This document shows, piece by piece, positions 7,288 through 17,451 of a stretch of DNA of 49,320 nucleotides. Both the position numbers and the translations under genes were made by a program. This DNA is from an uncultured Bacteroidales bacterium (lineage in GTDB: Bacteria > Bacteroidota > Bacteroidia > Bacteroidales > FEN-979): NCBI GenBank assembly GCA_903875045.1, contig CAIQUS010000241.1, positions 1 to 49,320 of the forward strand, in the 5' to 3' direction. Below the pieces are notes generated by a model. That model worked only from the letters and a program-made list of their open reading frames with translations, did not search any database and was not told where the DNA came from. Positions within the stretch are counted from its first letter, which is position 1. Every line of letters begins with the position of its first letter.

Positions 7288-8009
7288 CTATAGAATTTCA
7301 GTAATTCAAAATCCGGGCATTCCTCATTCAATTCTGTCAGGTCAATAAATTGGACTGCAACCGGCTCTTCTGATTTGGTTTTTATAAAAGTTTCACGAGC
7401 ATAATTACCGATGATATTTGTTGTGATTCCATTAATGGTTCCCCCAACGATTCCCCCAAACACCGGAATAATTTTAACAAGATTTATGGCTCCTTTTGTT
7501 CCGAATTTGGTGGCTAATTTGAAACCAACCATTTGATTGATTTTCACCAAAACCTTTCCCGGAATACGTGCTATTAATTTCTCCCCAGTTTTCAGTCCAA
7601 TCCGGATGCCAGCATCCTTCAAAATATCCTTTGCCGATTCACCAACTAAACAAATATAGATCAAGGTTTTTACTTTGTCATTTTTAACATCGTATCCCCC
7701 CAGATGTGCAATTGCGGCAATCATTCTCATTTGAATATAAACAGATGATGCCAGGTCGGCTGGAACTGCAACAGGTAAAGTAATTAACCCGCCAACACCA
7801 GTTAAAAATCCGGATGTTGCAGTTTTTGATATCTGCCAGCGAATTAACGAATTCACTTTATCCGTGAGACTCCCCTCTTCGTTCTCGTAATCGTGCGCCA
7901 AGTCAATGGCAGTTCCCATCCCGGGTAATCCATTTAAAGCTATTTCATAGGCCCAATCAAGTACTCGAAGCATTTTGTTCGAGTCTTCACTTTGTTTTTG
8001 TTCTGCCAT
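7284..8009 (-). CDS. EcsC-family protein (probably truncated by frameshift)
   Basis: The product is 241 residues from the chosen start MAEQKQSEDSNK (8009). The frame is open 38 codons further upstream, but that part is compositionally odd. The EcsC fold is recognisable by GLPGMGTAIDLA (about 28-38), the glycine-rich hydrophobic stretch GFLTGVGGLITLPVAVPADL (67-86), the helix SSVYIQMRMIAAIAHLGGYD, and a second glycine-rich stretch VFGGIVGGTINGI. EcsC proteins are membrane-associated and of poorly known function. The gene lies 88 bp after the AddA-like gene on the same strand, so it is probably the last gene of the long operon. Its C-terminus appears to continue, one base out of frame, into a TerB-like segment. 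Confidence 0.75.
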   Translation of the reverse strand: MAEQKQSEDSNKMLRVLDWAYEIALNGLPGMGTAIDLAHDYENEEGSLTDKVNSLIRWQISKTATSGFLTGVGGLITLPVAVPADLASSVYIQMRMIAAIAHLGGYDVKNDKVKTLIYICLVGESAKDILKDAGIRIGLKTGEKLIARIPGKVLVKINQMVGFKLATKFGTKGAINLVKIIPVFGGIVGGTINGITTNIIGNYARETFIKTKSEEPVAVQFIDLTELNEECPDFELLKFYS

Positions 8010-8097
8010 GGTTTCATTTCTTATATTTTTATAATGACGAATTGAAGTGAATGCCAGAAAACGCACCAGACAGTTTCGATCATATATGTTACAGGGG

Positions 8098-11000
8098 TTA
8101 CAATTTAACCAGCGCTCCCGCAATCACAAACCATATCACAGTCTCAACCTTTCTTCCAGGCCAGACCCGTTCCAGCATCTCCTGGTACAAAGCCATCTGT
8201 CCGCTATAGGTCCTGGCACGCCATTCACAGCGTTCACGGTTCTTGTCTGCATCAGCATACCCCGGGAATGTTTTGTAATCGATCAGCAGGATTTCGTCAG
8301 GGGTTTCGATCACCAGGTCAGCAATACCACTTAAAACCTGGTTGCCTTTCCCGGCCATCATGGGGTATTCCTTGTAATACGCAGCTGATTTATACCTGCG
8401 CCCTATCCATTCATTGAATTGCCGGATCGATGAAACCAGGTCAGCCGGAGAAATGATGCCTGTAAAGCCAAAATTTTCCAACAACCGTTCAATCAGTTGC
8501 AATTGTTCAGCTTCCTTCATCTCCTGGTGATTTGCACATAAAATGGCATGGATGCAGGTTCCGAAAGCGCCATCGTCTCCCACAAGACTAAGTTCAGCTT
8601 GCATTCGAGGATACAGCGGTATATATTCACTGATGTGTGCCTGGGGGATCTCTCCGGCAGATGACGGAGTGATAAGGAAGTCTTGAACGGGAACTGTTCC
8701 CTTTTGTGGCGTATAGATGATTGGGGCGGCAGCATCAACGAGAATCCCCTGTATCAGGTCGGCCTGCATGAATCGCCGGTACCTGAACTTCGAAGGGTAA
8801 TGCTTGTGATGAGTGTTCTTCGTCACATCGTTTTGAACAGGTTCGTCCCCGCAAATTTCTGAAAGTCCACCCGGGATGGCTTTTTCAAGCCAGTCCATTT
8901 TGTTGTATTCCTTGCAGGGAATGATGAGATAATCCCTGGCCCGGGTCATACCCACGTACAGCAATCGAAGGGCCTCCTCAAAACTTTGGTGATCTGCAGT
9001 GGCTTGTTCAGGAAGCGATGTAAAAAGTGTAGTAAATTCAGCATATCCTGAGGGCTTTCCATAAGGAGTGAACGAATAAGGCCAGGGCCAGTATCGGATG
9101 CTTCGTCCCGCCAGCGGTGCATCAAGATCCATGACTTCCTCGCCGGTAACATGGATTCCGAACACCTCAGCATCCCGGTCACGGTTCAGCTGTTGCATCA
9201 CCACCACAGGCCATTCGAGTCCCTTGGCACGGTGGTAGGTAAGAACGTTCACTGCGTTTTCGTTCACCACCAGGGCCTTTTTATCTTCACCGCTATCAGC
9301 CAGGCCATTGAACCATGCAATGAAAGATGAAATAGAGCCGGAGGCCCCGCTTGAATTTGATGATTCTGAAAACATATCTGTATAATTCAGCATCTCCTGC
9401 AGGTTACTCCACCGCTGGTGCTGATCTCCCCACACCGCTACGAGCTGAAGCATGTCCATTTCGGCATAAAGCAAACGCATCAGCAGGGTCAGTGGAAGTG
9501 CGGCTGCTGTCTCATTAATCTTATTAAGACGAAGAATAAAGTCGTTATCTCCAAGCCAGGAACCTGCTGCATCCCCGGGAACTGCATTCTTCTTTTGCTC
9601 CAGATACTCAAGGCGTCCATCAATCAATGCCCCGATGTTGTGACCGGGATCGGTGAGGTAGGCAATTTCTGCCTTTGCCAGTGAATCGAATGGATTATGG
9701 AGGTATTTCAGGCAAGCCATGACCAGCCTTGTTTCTGCCCTGCGTTGAAGCCCGGAGTCTGCTACGGTCGCATCAATGCCATATTCGCGAAGGTTGTTGG
9801 CGATATTGAGACAGGCGTCATTTGAAAAACAGAGAATGGCAATATCACCTGGCATGAGGCTCCTGATTTTTCCCGACATGGGATCTTCAATCAAGGGGCT
9901 TTCCCGGATAAAAGCAGCAACGCTTCCGGCAAGCAGATCATTATAGACAGGTACTGTCAATTTTCCCGGGGTACCATCCACCGAAAAACCCCATACCTGC
10001 AATGCAGTGTCAAGACCGGCATCCTCGAGCCCCTTTCGTACCGGTTTCAGTACGATCTGTTCTTTCCTGGGATATTCAGGTTTGTTCTTAAATGCCTCAT
10101 AAAAAACATCATTCACGAAATTAACCAGGTCAGGCCGCGACCTCCTCGATTCGGTGAGAAAATCCTTTTCGCCCGGGGTTCCCAACCGTCTGACAACTGC
10201 ATTGATCAATGTACTGTCAGTTCCCCGGAAACCATAAATGGCCTGCTTCGGGTCACCGACCCACACCACATGTTCCACGAGACTGGATATCTTCAGGAAA
10301 AGTGCGAGTTGTATTGGACTGGTATCCTGGAACTCATCCACCATCAACACCTTGTACTGCCGGCGAAAGCGTGTTTTCACATCCTCCTGGTCAAGCAGTC
10401 TGAGTACTTCTGCCTCCTGGTCGGCAAAGTCGATCACCCCGCGGCGCCGCTTGTACTCCTGAAAAAGACAAAGGGCGGCAATGGCTTTGTCAAAAACAAA
10501 GGAGATGTACTTGCGCAGATCATCCTGAAATTCCCGGAAGGAGAGATGATCTGAGGCCAATTCCATAAATGGTTCGAACAGGTCCTGGGATTTCTTTCCG
10601 GGACTCAGCTTGCAGACTTTTGCCAAGTCATACCAGGCAACAGAGGCGGGATAATGTGTCATATTATACACAAAACTCTTCAGCTCTTCCATGGCACCAG
10701 CCGTTTTTCCGGTAACGTCCGTGCCGGATGCAATTGCCCGGTCAAGTGCCGGAAACTCCCTGACAAAAAACCTTGCAGCATCCTCCATTGAATTTTCAGG
10801 CGCTGGCAGTTTATCCAGCATCGTGCTGATGGAAGAATCTCTGGCTGCAATCAGTTTGGGACCGTCCATGCCGTTGGACCGTGCCATATCCACAAGGGTG
10901 GCAACCTTTCCACGGATATCATCTCCTGTTGTTGAAAACCTGGAAGAAAGATAGTCCAGTTCATTGGCCGCTTCCCCCGAGATCACCTCTGTGAGCGAAA

Positions 11001-11346
11001 GATTAAACAATGACTGTTTCTCCACGTCCTCAATCACATTGAGAACAGGTGAAAGGCCGCCTTCAAAGGCAAATTGGGAAAGCAACTGACCTCCAACGCT
11101 GTTTACGGTTCCAATCAGGGCCTGATCAAGCAGGTCTACGATCTCATGATGCCCTGTCTCAAGTATCTTCCGCCGCACCCGGTCGCGGAGTTCTCCCGCC
11201 GCCATGCGGGTAAAGGTAGTGGCGATGACTTCAGACGGTGTGTATTTATATTTCCCCTGCGGATCAAGGAAATCGAAAAGTTCATTGGTCAGTCGGTAGG
11301 TTTTACCACTCCCTGCTCCAGCGCTTACAAGACGGATATTTTTCAT
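8098..11346 (-). CDS. AddA-like UvrD helicase with C-terminal PD-(D/E)XK nuclease
   Basis: The product is 1082 residues from the start MKNIRLVSAGAGSGKTYRLT at 11346. This start is chosen because it lies 1 bp after the upstream stop and places the Walker A (AGAGSGKT, 9-16) at the usual distance. Further helicase motifs are VDEFQDTSP (about 336-344), GDPKQAIYGFRG, LTYHRAKGLEWPVV and LLYVGMTRARDYL. The C-terminal nuclease shows GIADLVI with Asp about 1010, then LLIDYKT with Asp 1023 and Lys 1025. This is the AddA/RecB architecture, which resects double-strand ends. It partners the AddB-like gene just upstream. It could be the cell's recombination enzyme or a dedicated defence helicase-nuclease; its location inside a defence operon favours the latter without proving it. 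Confidence 0.88.
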   Translation of the reverse strand: MKNIRLVSAGAGSGKTYRLTNELFDFLDPQGKYKYTPSEVIATTFTRMAAGELRDRVRRKILETGHHEIVDLLDQALIGTVNSVGGQLLSQFAFEGGLSPVLNVIEDVEKQSLFNLSLTEVISGEAANELDYLSSRFSTTGDDIRGKVATLVDMARSNGMDGPKLIAARDSSISTMLDKLPAPENSMEDAARFFVREFPALDRAIASGTDVTGKTAGAMEELKSFVYNMTHYPASVAWYDLAKVCKLSPGKKSQDLFEPFMELASDHLSFREFQDDLRKYISFVFDKAIAALCLFQEYKRRRGVIDFADQEAEVLRLLDQEDVKTRFRRQYKVLMVDEFQDTSPIQLALFLKISSLVEHVVWVGDPKQAIYGFRGTDSTLINAVVRRLGTPGEKDFLTESRRSRPDLVNFVNDVFYEAFKNKPEYPRKEQIVLKPVRKGLEDAGLDTALQVWGFSVDGTPGKLTVPVYNDLLAGSVAAFIRESPLIEDPMSGKIRSLMPGDIAILCFSNDACLNIANNLREYGIDATVADSGLQRRAETRLVMACLKYLHNPFDSLAKAEIAYLTDPGHNIGALIDGRLEYLEQKKNAVPGDAAGSWLGDNDFILRLNKINETAAALPLTLLMRLLYAEMDMLQLVAVWGDQHQRWSNLQEMLNYTDMFSESSNSSGASGSISSFIAWFNGLADSGEDKKALVVNENAVNVLTYHRAKGLEWPVVVMQQLNRDRDAEVFGIHVTGEEVMDLDAPLAGRSIRYWPWPYSFTPYGKPSGYAEFTTLFTSLPEQATADHQSFEEALRLLYVGMTRARDYLIIPCKEYNKMDWLEKAIPGGLSEICGDEPVQNDVTKNTHHKHYPSKFRYRRFMQADLIQGILVDAAAPIIYTPQKGTVPVQDFLITPSSAGEIPQAHISEYIPLYPRMQAELSLVGDDGAFGTCIHAILCANHQEMKEAEQLQLIERLLENFGFTGIISPADLVSSIRQFNEWIGRRYKSAAYYKEYPMMAGKGNQVLSGIADLVIETPDEILLIDYKTFPGYADADKNRERCEWRARTYSGQMALYQEMLERVWPGRKVETVIWFVIAGALVKL

Positions 11347-11347
11347 A

Positions 11348-14065
11348 CTATTCGATATTTGTAAACGTGGAATAATCATTAAAACGGGCTGGTTTCTTCA
11401 CATCATCCCCCGGGGGAAGGAGATATTGTTCAGGATCCAGAGTAAAAACTTCCAGTTCCTCAATTGAAATACCCTCTCCCATTTCGATCTTACCCTGCTT
11501 CAGTTCGCCCATGCGGTATTCCACGGTTCGGAATAGTTTCGCAAGCTGCTGTTCGTATGCTTTAGCCCATTCATCAGAGCCTGCCGGAATGCCATCTTTA
11601 AACGCTTTTTGGTCACGGGTGTACAACCTCCCTGTACTGATGATAAAATAGGCAGTCGGCGAAAATCCGCCTGTGTCGTTGAAAAGCGACGAATAGAGCG
11701 CAAGCTGGAGGTCTCTGTCTTCATTTATCAGCCTGGAATAATATTTCCCGCTTTGCCATTTCAGATCGATGATGGCATATTCTTTCGGCCCTTTTTTCTT
11801 CCTGGAAAGCAGGATGTCGGCATAGCCTTGCAGTTTCAAACCCGATCGCATGGCCTCTTGGTGTGCTTCACAGCCTTCAACAACCCAATTGTTCCCGGTG
11901 ATATGTTTTACCAGTGCCATAAATTTCTCCTTTATGGCATGGTACAATGATTGTACACGGTCCTCCTTCCCCTTTTCAAGCAACAACATACCTTCTGTGT
12001 GAAGAATATAATCAACAGCTTTTGAATAGAGTTTGTCCAGGGCAGGCTGATCCAGCAATGTGACATCTTCATCGGGCCGGGTAAGAGCATACTGAAAAAC
12101 ACGGTGCGATACGTTGCCCATGAATCGGGAATCATCTGCCAGTTGCAGAATGGCCTCATCCTTGATATTTGCCCGGTATTTTAGTACCCAGATGAACGGT
12201 GACTCAACCAGGGAGTTCATCCCCGAATAGGAAAGGGCAAAATCACCAACAACAAGTTGTTCGGTATGGGTCACATGCCAATAGGCAGCCGGATCAGGAA
12301 GCCCGGAAAAGGGAAGGTAGGTCGTTGTTACAGCCAGATTTTCTCCGAGTGAGATGGTTTCAGGTCCGGATATCCTGGTCATCAGTTTGTAAACGGACTT
12401 AAAATGAGCGTCGATGAACGAACGGAAAGGATGCGGTTGAGATGTCTCCCCGCCGAAGTTTTCGGGAACAATGCAGATCAGTTGCCTCCTCACAAAACGA
12501 ATGAATTGTTTTCGAAGCCAGCTGTTTCGCTGCGATTTCAGATTTGCCGGTTCAGGAATCACTCCCCGGGTCTCCAACCAAATGCGTTCCTCCGGAAAAA
12601 AGGCTTCGCAGGAGGCACCCGTCGTACCCCCTGATGCAAAATCAAACCAGATCACGGTGTCGGCAAAACCGGCAAGGTTTCCCGGAGAGTTGATCACGGG
12701 CAGAGTGTCAGCTGCCCTGGTCGCCATGCAACATGATTCGCCGGTGATGGACTTTTCGATGATCCGTTGTAACTCCAGATCACCGATAAAATCCTCCTCT
12801 TCAAATAATGAAAGGATATCGAGCAGATTGGCGCATGAGTTGAGAATGGGTAAAAGCAGATTCTTCTCCACTCCATCAGCCATCCTGACATACCTGCCCC
12901 GCAGGATCCCGGCGGCAAATTCAAACAGGTTCCTGATGACGGATAAGGGGGCTCCTTTGTTTGTGTCGTATTTTTCATATCCGAGGAGGTAATCCAGGCG
13001 TGCTTTGGCCCTGGCAAACCGCTCCTCTTCTCCGACAGACTCCTGGTATGTTGTCAACGCCTCCTGCCATGGTTCGGAACCGATGCCGGGCTTATCCGAC
13101 ATCGCCTGAGCCAGGAGTCGGGAAAGATGCGGCGGCAAAAGGGTGACAGGGCATTGCAAAAACTCGAAAAGCTGCCTGGGCTGCCAGGGTTTCCAGAGAA
13201 AGACCGTAAGCAGCTCCAACAGGCATACCCCTGTCGGAACAGGATTGCCCGCCACGATCGCCGGTGTTGGGAAGCCATCTTTCCGAAGATCAAGGAAAGG
13301 CTGAATCTCATTGTTCTCGCTGATCACAACAGTGTCACGGCAAACCTGGTTCCGGATTAACCCCGCGAGGAGGTCTCCTGCCTGTAGTCGGTCGGGAAGC
13401 AGAATCAACTGCAGCGAACCATCTCCTTTTGCCTCGGATTTGCTAAACCCTACCTTGTTTGATGAAAAAATAAACGATCGCAACGAAGAGAGGTCCGACT
13501 CATCCGGTGATATGGCAGCAGGATTGAATTGCGAACATGCAATACCCTTCATCTCAAAGAGGGTAATCAACTCAGAAATATGCGGTGGCAGCAAATCCAA
13601 TGGTTCAAAATACAGAAACTCATCCAACGGCACATTCCTGCCAATCTTCAGCATGGCCAGGACATTCCTGAACCGATCCCCATACGCATCCGAAACCCCG
13701 GCAAGTGCCTCTGCGTTTGCCAGCGCTTTCAGGCGTGGCGGCATTTCCTCTGTTATGCCGAAATCCCACCCGGCAAGCATCAACTGATCCCGCCAGGAGA
13801 GCAACGTTTCAGCAACGTCGAGTTCATTTGCCGAAAAAGACTTTTCAAAAAACGTCCCCCTTTCAATTTTCTTCAGTGCTTTCCGGTATTTGAAAACACG
13901 CAGCACATTGTTTTCCGCTGGCCGGGACAGTCCCAGATGCAACTCAAGAAACGAAAGCAGTCCGGCTGGGCCTGTATGGCGGCAACCAGCAGCCATCCCA
14001 TCCTTCATGAAGATGTTGAGTGGGTAGGTTGGTTGATCGAAGAGGGTGGAAAATAGGATTTTCAT
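11348..14065 (-). CDS. AddB-like PD-(D/E)XK nuclease-family protein
   Basis: The 905-residue protein begins MKILFSTLFDQPTYPL and contains TGPAGLLSFLELHLGL near residue 34. The middle is helicase-like but lacks a recognisable Walker A, as expected of AddB/RecC-type partners. The C-terminal RecB-type nuclease is visible in GYADILLSRK followed by YAIIDLKWQSGKYY, where the Asp and the D-x-K pair are the likely catalytic residues. The next gene, AddA-like, starts 1 bp after its stop, so the two proteins almost certainly form a complex. It follows the SNF2-like helicase by 47 bp. I did not find the spaced four-cysteine iron-sulphur set of Bacillus AddB, so the match to classical AddB is partial. 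Confidence 0.78.
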   Translation of the reverse strand: MKILFSTLFDQPTYPLNIFMKDGMAAGCRHTGPAGLLSFLELHLGLSRPAENNVLRVFKYRKALKKIERGTFFEKSFSANELDVAETLLSWRDQLMLAGWDFGITEEMPPRLKALANAEALAGVSDAYGDRFRNVLAMLKIGRNVPLDEFLYFEPLDLLPPHISELITLFEMKGIACSQFNPAAISPDESDLSSLRSFIFSSNKVGFSKSEAKGDGSLQLILLPDRLQAGDLLAGLIRNQVCRDTVVISENNEIQPFLDLRKDGFPTPAIVAGNPVPTGVCLLELLTVFLWKPWQPRQLFEFLQCPVTLLPPHLSRLLAQAMSDKPGIGSEPWQEALTTYQESVGEEERFARAKARLDYLLGYEKYDTNKGAPLSVIRNLFEFAAGILRGRYVRMADGVEKNLLLPILNSCANLLDILSLFEEEDFIGDLELQRIIEKSITGESCCMATRAADTLPVINSPGNLAGFADTVIWFDFASGGTTGASCEAFFPEERIWLETRGVIPEPANLKSQRNSWLRKQFIRFVRRQLICIVPENFGGETSQPHPFRSFIDAHFKSVYKLMTRISGPETISLGENLAVTTTYLPFSGLPDPAAYWHVTHTEQLVVGDFALSYSGMNSLVESPFIWVLKYRANIKDEAILQLADDSRFMGNVSHRVFQYALTRPDEDVTLLDQPALDKLYSKAVDYILHTEGMLLLEKGKEDRVQSLYHAIKEKFMALVKHITGNNWVVEGCEAHQEAMRSGLKLQGYADILLSRKKKGPKEYAIIDLKWQSGKYYSRLINEDRDLQLALYSSLFNDTGGFSPTAYFIISTGRLYTRDQKAFKDGIPAGSDEWAKAYEQQLAKLFRTVEYRMGELKQGKIEMGEGISIEELEVFTLDPEQYLLPPGDDVKKPARFNDYSTFTNIE

Positions 14066-14112
14066 GGGCTGTGAATTTTAAATCTTGCATTGAATATAGA
14101 TTGTTTTAGCAA

Positions 14113-17100
14113 TCAAGTCGAAGTAGTGACCTTTGGCGGTGTCAAATCGATCATGAAATCACGTATCAACGATTCTGTTTCATCCTCTGTGAAGCCTCTT
14201 TTTTGGAGTACCTCAACAAGTTCTTCCTGGCGTGGTTGCCCAAAGGTCATGCGATAGAAGGCCAGAACTTCCTTTAAATGTGAATATTTTGCAATGTCTT
14301 TACTGAAAGGATACAGCGGAACAAGTCGTTCAATTTTACAATCCTCAAAGGGTTCGATGTGCCAATATGGCACCAGATCACATTTCCCTTTTTCGGTTCC
14401 CTCCTTGTGTTTTGCAAGAGCGAACATTTTATCCCAAATATTGGCCTCACCAGATCCCATCTTTATATCTTTGCTGTACTTCACCACAAGATTCTTCCTG
14501 ATGATATGGCTCTTATAACGATTGACACGACCTTCACGTTGTTCAAGATCGATGGCATTGTGCGGCAGGTTCCAATGAACAAGACGAGAACAATAATAGT
14601 GAAAGTCGAGACCTTCCTGGCCAATTGAAGTCGATGCCAGTACAAATGGGCGAAACGGGGAGTTAAAGGCATCCCGGACGCTGATTCGCCGGTTTGCATT
14701 CCCTTCCGTTTCGATATCCTGGTTACCAAAATCAACTGCAAAATGGGTCCGAATATTTTTACTCAAACCTGTTTTTACGGTTGAATAGTCATCAATTTTA
14801 AAGTTCACCGTTCTTAATGCAAGGACATCTTCAAACTTTTCTCTGATTTTAGTCAGGTCATGAATAAAATCACAATCGGTCAACATGTGCACATATTCGT
14901 CGGTAACCGACTGAAGATTCCCTTCCAAACAGTATTTGAGGGCAGCTTCCCAGTATGGATCACCCGCCGGAAAGCTGCTTCTTATAACGGTAATACTTTC
15001 CGGTTTGTCTAAATACCTCATCATCGCCTGGGCATATATATAACCCTGGACACGGTGAGCATTCCCGGGTGCCTTTAGTTGATTGTTTTTCAATAGACTC
15101 CTGGAGAATGTAATGGCCGGAGATGCCAGGCAAATCATGGCCAGAACTTTAAATAGATCACGTGGTATGTCTCCCAGTTTGAGATTCTCTGGGGAGAGAT
15201 TCATTGTCTTACATTGCTCAAGGTAGGCTTTTTCAGTCTTTTCCGCCTGCTTGCTTTTCACCAACGAATCAATAATGGAATGAAAGATGGGTAAATTAAC
15301 TTCGCCATTTTTTGCAGACGATTGAATTGGATTGTGATCAAACAACAACAACGCAGCCCAATACCAGCGATCAGATTCTCCCCCCGGAGTTTTATATTTG
15401 TCCAGCTTAAGCTCATTGAATCGCTTTTTTATAGCAATCTCAAGGTCCGCTACGATCGCATGCAAAGTTTGACTTTGGTACACATTCTGTTCAGGATCAT
15501 ACAGATCGCGCAAAAATTCGCTTGGGTATACCAAGGTTAGCAGATTCATTGAGGTGAACTCGCTCTTTTTATCAATTCGGATTTGCAACAGTCGTCCTGG
15601 CTTTCGTTTTTTTATATCGGCAAAATAAGAAGGTGGTTTTTCATTTCGCTTTTTACAATAGGAGGTAATGGCCATCCTCTCACTTTCATAGGAGAGTATC
15701 GTCGAAATAGCTCTGGGCACCATCAACCATGAAGAAAATAGTAGTGTTTTCGAATAGGATGTTTTTATAGGATAAATTTTATCAGGGTTATAGTAGTTTA
15801 ACGTTGGTGGAATCCATAGCCATCTCCATGCCTCCTCAAAATGGACTGTTGTTTTAAGCAATTCCTGCAACCTGGCATTTGGAACCACTGAAAGGTTGCC
15901 AATTTTCCCCAGTGGTTTATAGGCTTTGATCGTTGAAAGATCTATCCATGCGGATTGCTGACTTTTCAAAACCAAAGCAATTTCCGGATTGTTTATCAAA
16001 GTTTTCAAATTGTTACGTATCGAATAATTGCTCAGGAACGATAACGCGTATGGACAGGACTTGCTGAACTCAATGGGGTTCAAACTTCTATACCTTCCAA
16101 CCTCTCCAATCTTCTGGTTAACTATATCAAGTGCCAGGTAATCCTTTATGTCAGCTGCTGAAAGTGTTTTGCCTACATCGAACAGTGTTGCCTTTACCAT
16201 CAGATTTTTGTTGTCAGAAACTAACGTCCGCTCCGTCCTGACCATTCCCTGAAGGTATCTATCCTGTAAACGGTATTTTGTTTCTGTAAGTTCATCCCTG
16301 TTATTCATTACGCCATTCTCATGGGCTGAATACAGTAGGGAAAACATTTTCCGGCGATCTTCTTCAAAGTGAAGCCAGAATTCCGGGTCCTTATCACTCA
16401 TCAGAAATCGCAGCACTTTAATGAATTCCTGATAATGATTTTCACCCGCGTCTTCGTCACATCGTGTGGTGAAGGGTTTAAAGGGTGTTGCCGACAACAT
16501 CAGCACCTTGGTATCTTTCAATTCAAATACTGCCCTTGCCAGTTCCACAGCCGGTGAAACCTGGCCCCCATCCTGATCAATAAGATTGCTATATCGCTGG
16601 AATTCGTCAAGAATGATAAGTTCGGCACTCAGGTATTCCAAACATACTTTTGTTAGAATATGCCGTAATAAAAAAATCAATTCATTCTTGTATGTAACGT
16701 TTTTGTAGTTCCTGCCATCAATTGTTTCGATGCTTTTCAATAGTACATTCCAGATGGTATCAGGCTTGCCCAGACCAAGCGCCAGGCACAATTTCGGTGC
16801 ATTGGTTGCATCTATCTTTTCTTTTTGCAATTCGTTTTTGTATTTTTCAAACAAGTCCGCCCTGAAGTCCTTATTTCTGTTTGCGTATTTTTTATTAATT
16901 GTTTGTTTCCATTTTTCAGGATCAACACTGCTCTTCAGCAACCATTTCAGTCCATTCTTTCTTTCTTTGAATTCATTGTAATGCACCAGCAATGCATAAA
17001 TAATTGCACGCTCATCCTTAACACCCGATTTATTGGACAAATTAAAGGAAGTTGATGGTGTAAGCGAATCAAACCTCAATTTCTGCGGAGCCTTTTTATC

Positions 17101-17451
17101 ATTGTATGCCAGATAGATCAGTCTGTTCAAAGTGCTTTCAACCAGTTCTTCATTCCTCGAAAAATTTAATTTTCGCAGATTGGTTTTTGCCAGTGACTGA
17201 TTCGAACAAATGTAGATTACGTTAAATGTCGGGTTTCCCTTAGGAAAAGAGAATGCCTGGAACGCTTTTGCAATTAACCCTTTAGCAATGATCGTCTTAC
17301 CCAGCCCAACTTCGTCGGCAATGAGAAATGATTTTCTGTTTTTATTATAGAGTTGATCAAATACATAATCAACCGTTTTCTTTTGAAAGTCTTTCAGAGA
17401 TGCCCATGTTTGATTGATCTCGTTAAGGTATTCCGGTGTTTTACTTGTCAT
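14113..17451 (-). CDS. SNF2/DEAD-like superfamily-2 helicase of a restriction-like defence module
   Basis: The product is 1112 residues from MTSKTPEYLNEINQTWASL (17451). The longer open frame adds 19 residues of poor composition, while this ATG overlaps the upstream stop by 11 bp (ATGACAAGTAA), a coupling arrangement. Motif I is IADEVGLGKT (about 44-53), motif II is IILDEFQRYSN (about 279-289), motif III is LMLSATPFKP, motif V is STSIGQEGLDFHYY, and motif VI is DLEQREGRVNRYKSH. The unusually long insertions between motifs are typical of helicases in defence islands. It should translocate on duplex DNA, with the PLD-like protein encoded directly upstream supplying cleavage. The DUF6361-PLD-helicase order matches a gene set I recall as the antiphage RL system, an identification I could not check. 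Confidence 0.85.
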   Translation of the reverse strand: MTSKTPEYLNEINQTWASLKDFQKKTVDYVFDQLYNKNRKSFLIADEVGLGKTIIAKGLIAKAFQAFSFPKGNPTFNVIYICSNQSLAKTNLRKLNFSRNEELVESTLNRLIYLAYNDKKAPQKLRFDSLTPSTSFNLSNKSGVKDERAIIYALLVHYNEFKERKNGLKWLLKSSVDPEKWKQTINKKYANRNKDFRADLFEKYKNELQKEKIDATNAPKLCLALGLGKPDTIWNVLLKSIETIDGRNYKNVTYKNELIFLLRHILTKVCLEYLSAELIILDEFQRYSNLIDQDGGQVSPAVELARAVFELKDTKVLMLSATPFKPFTTRCDEDAGENHYQEFIKVLRFLMSDKDPEFWLHFEEDRRKMFSLLYSAHENGVMNNRDELTETKYRLQDRYLQGMVRTERTLVSDNKNLMVKATLFDVGKTLSAADIKDYLALDIVNQKIGEVGRYRSLNPIEFSKSCPYALSFLSNYSIRNNLKTLINNPEIALVLKSQQSAWIDLSTIKAYKPLGKIGNLSVVPNARLQELLKTTVHFEEAWRWLWIPPTLNYYNPDKIYPIKTSYSKTLLFSSWLMVPRAISTILSYESERMAITSYCKKRNEKPPSYFADIKKRKPGRLLQIRIDKKSEFTSMNLLTLVYPSEFLRDLYDPEQNVYQSQTLHAIVADLEIAIKKRFNELKLDKYKTPGGESDRWYWAALLLFDHNPIQSSAKNGEVNLPIFHSIIDSLVKSKQAEKTEKAYLEQCKTMNLSPENLKLGDIPRDLFKVLAMICLASPAITFSRSLLKNNQLKAPGNAHRVQGYIYAQAMMRYLDKPESITVIRSSFPAGDPYWEAALKYCLEGNLQSVTDEYVHMLTDCDFIHDLTKIREKFEDVLALRTVNFKIDDYSTVKTGLSKNIRTHFAVDFGNQDIETEGNANRRISVRDAFNSPFRPFVLASTSIGQEGLDFHYYCSRLVHWNLPHNAIDLEQREGRVNRYKSHIIRKNLVVKYSKDIKMGSGEANIWDKMFALAKHKEGTEKGKCDLVPYWHIEPFEDCKIERLVPLYPFSKDIAKYSHLKEVLAFYRMTFGQPRQEELVEVLQKRGFTEDETESLIRDFMIDLTPPKVTTST

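Noticed and set aside
7091-7348. 85-codon plus-strand ORF right of the IS
   Set aside because: It is the complement of the TerB-like tail; the minus-strand reading is homologous and this one is not.
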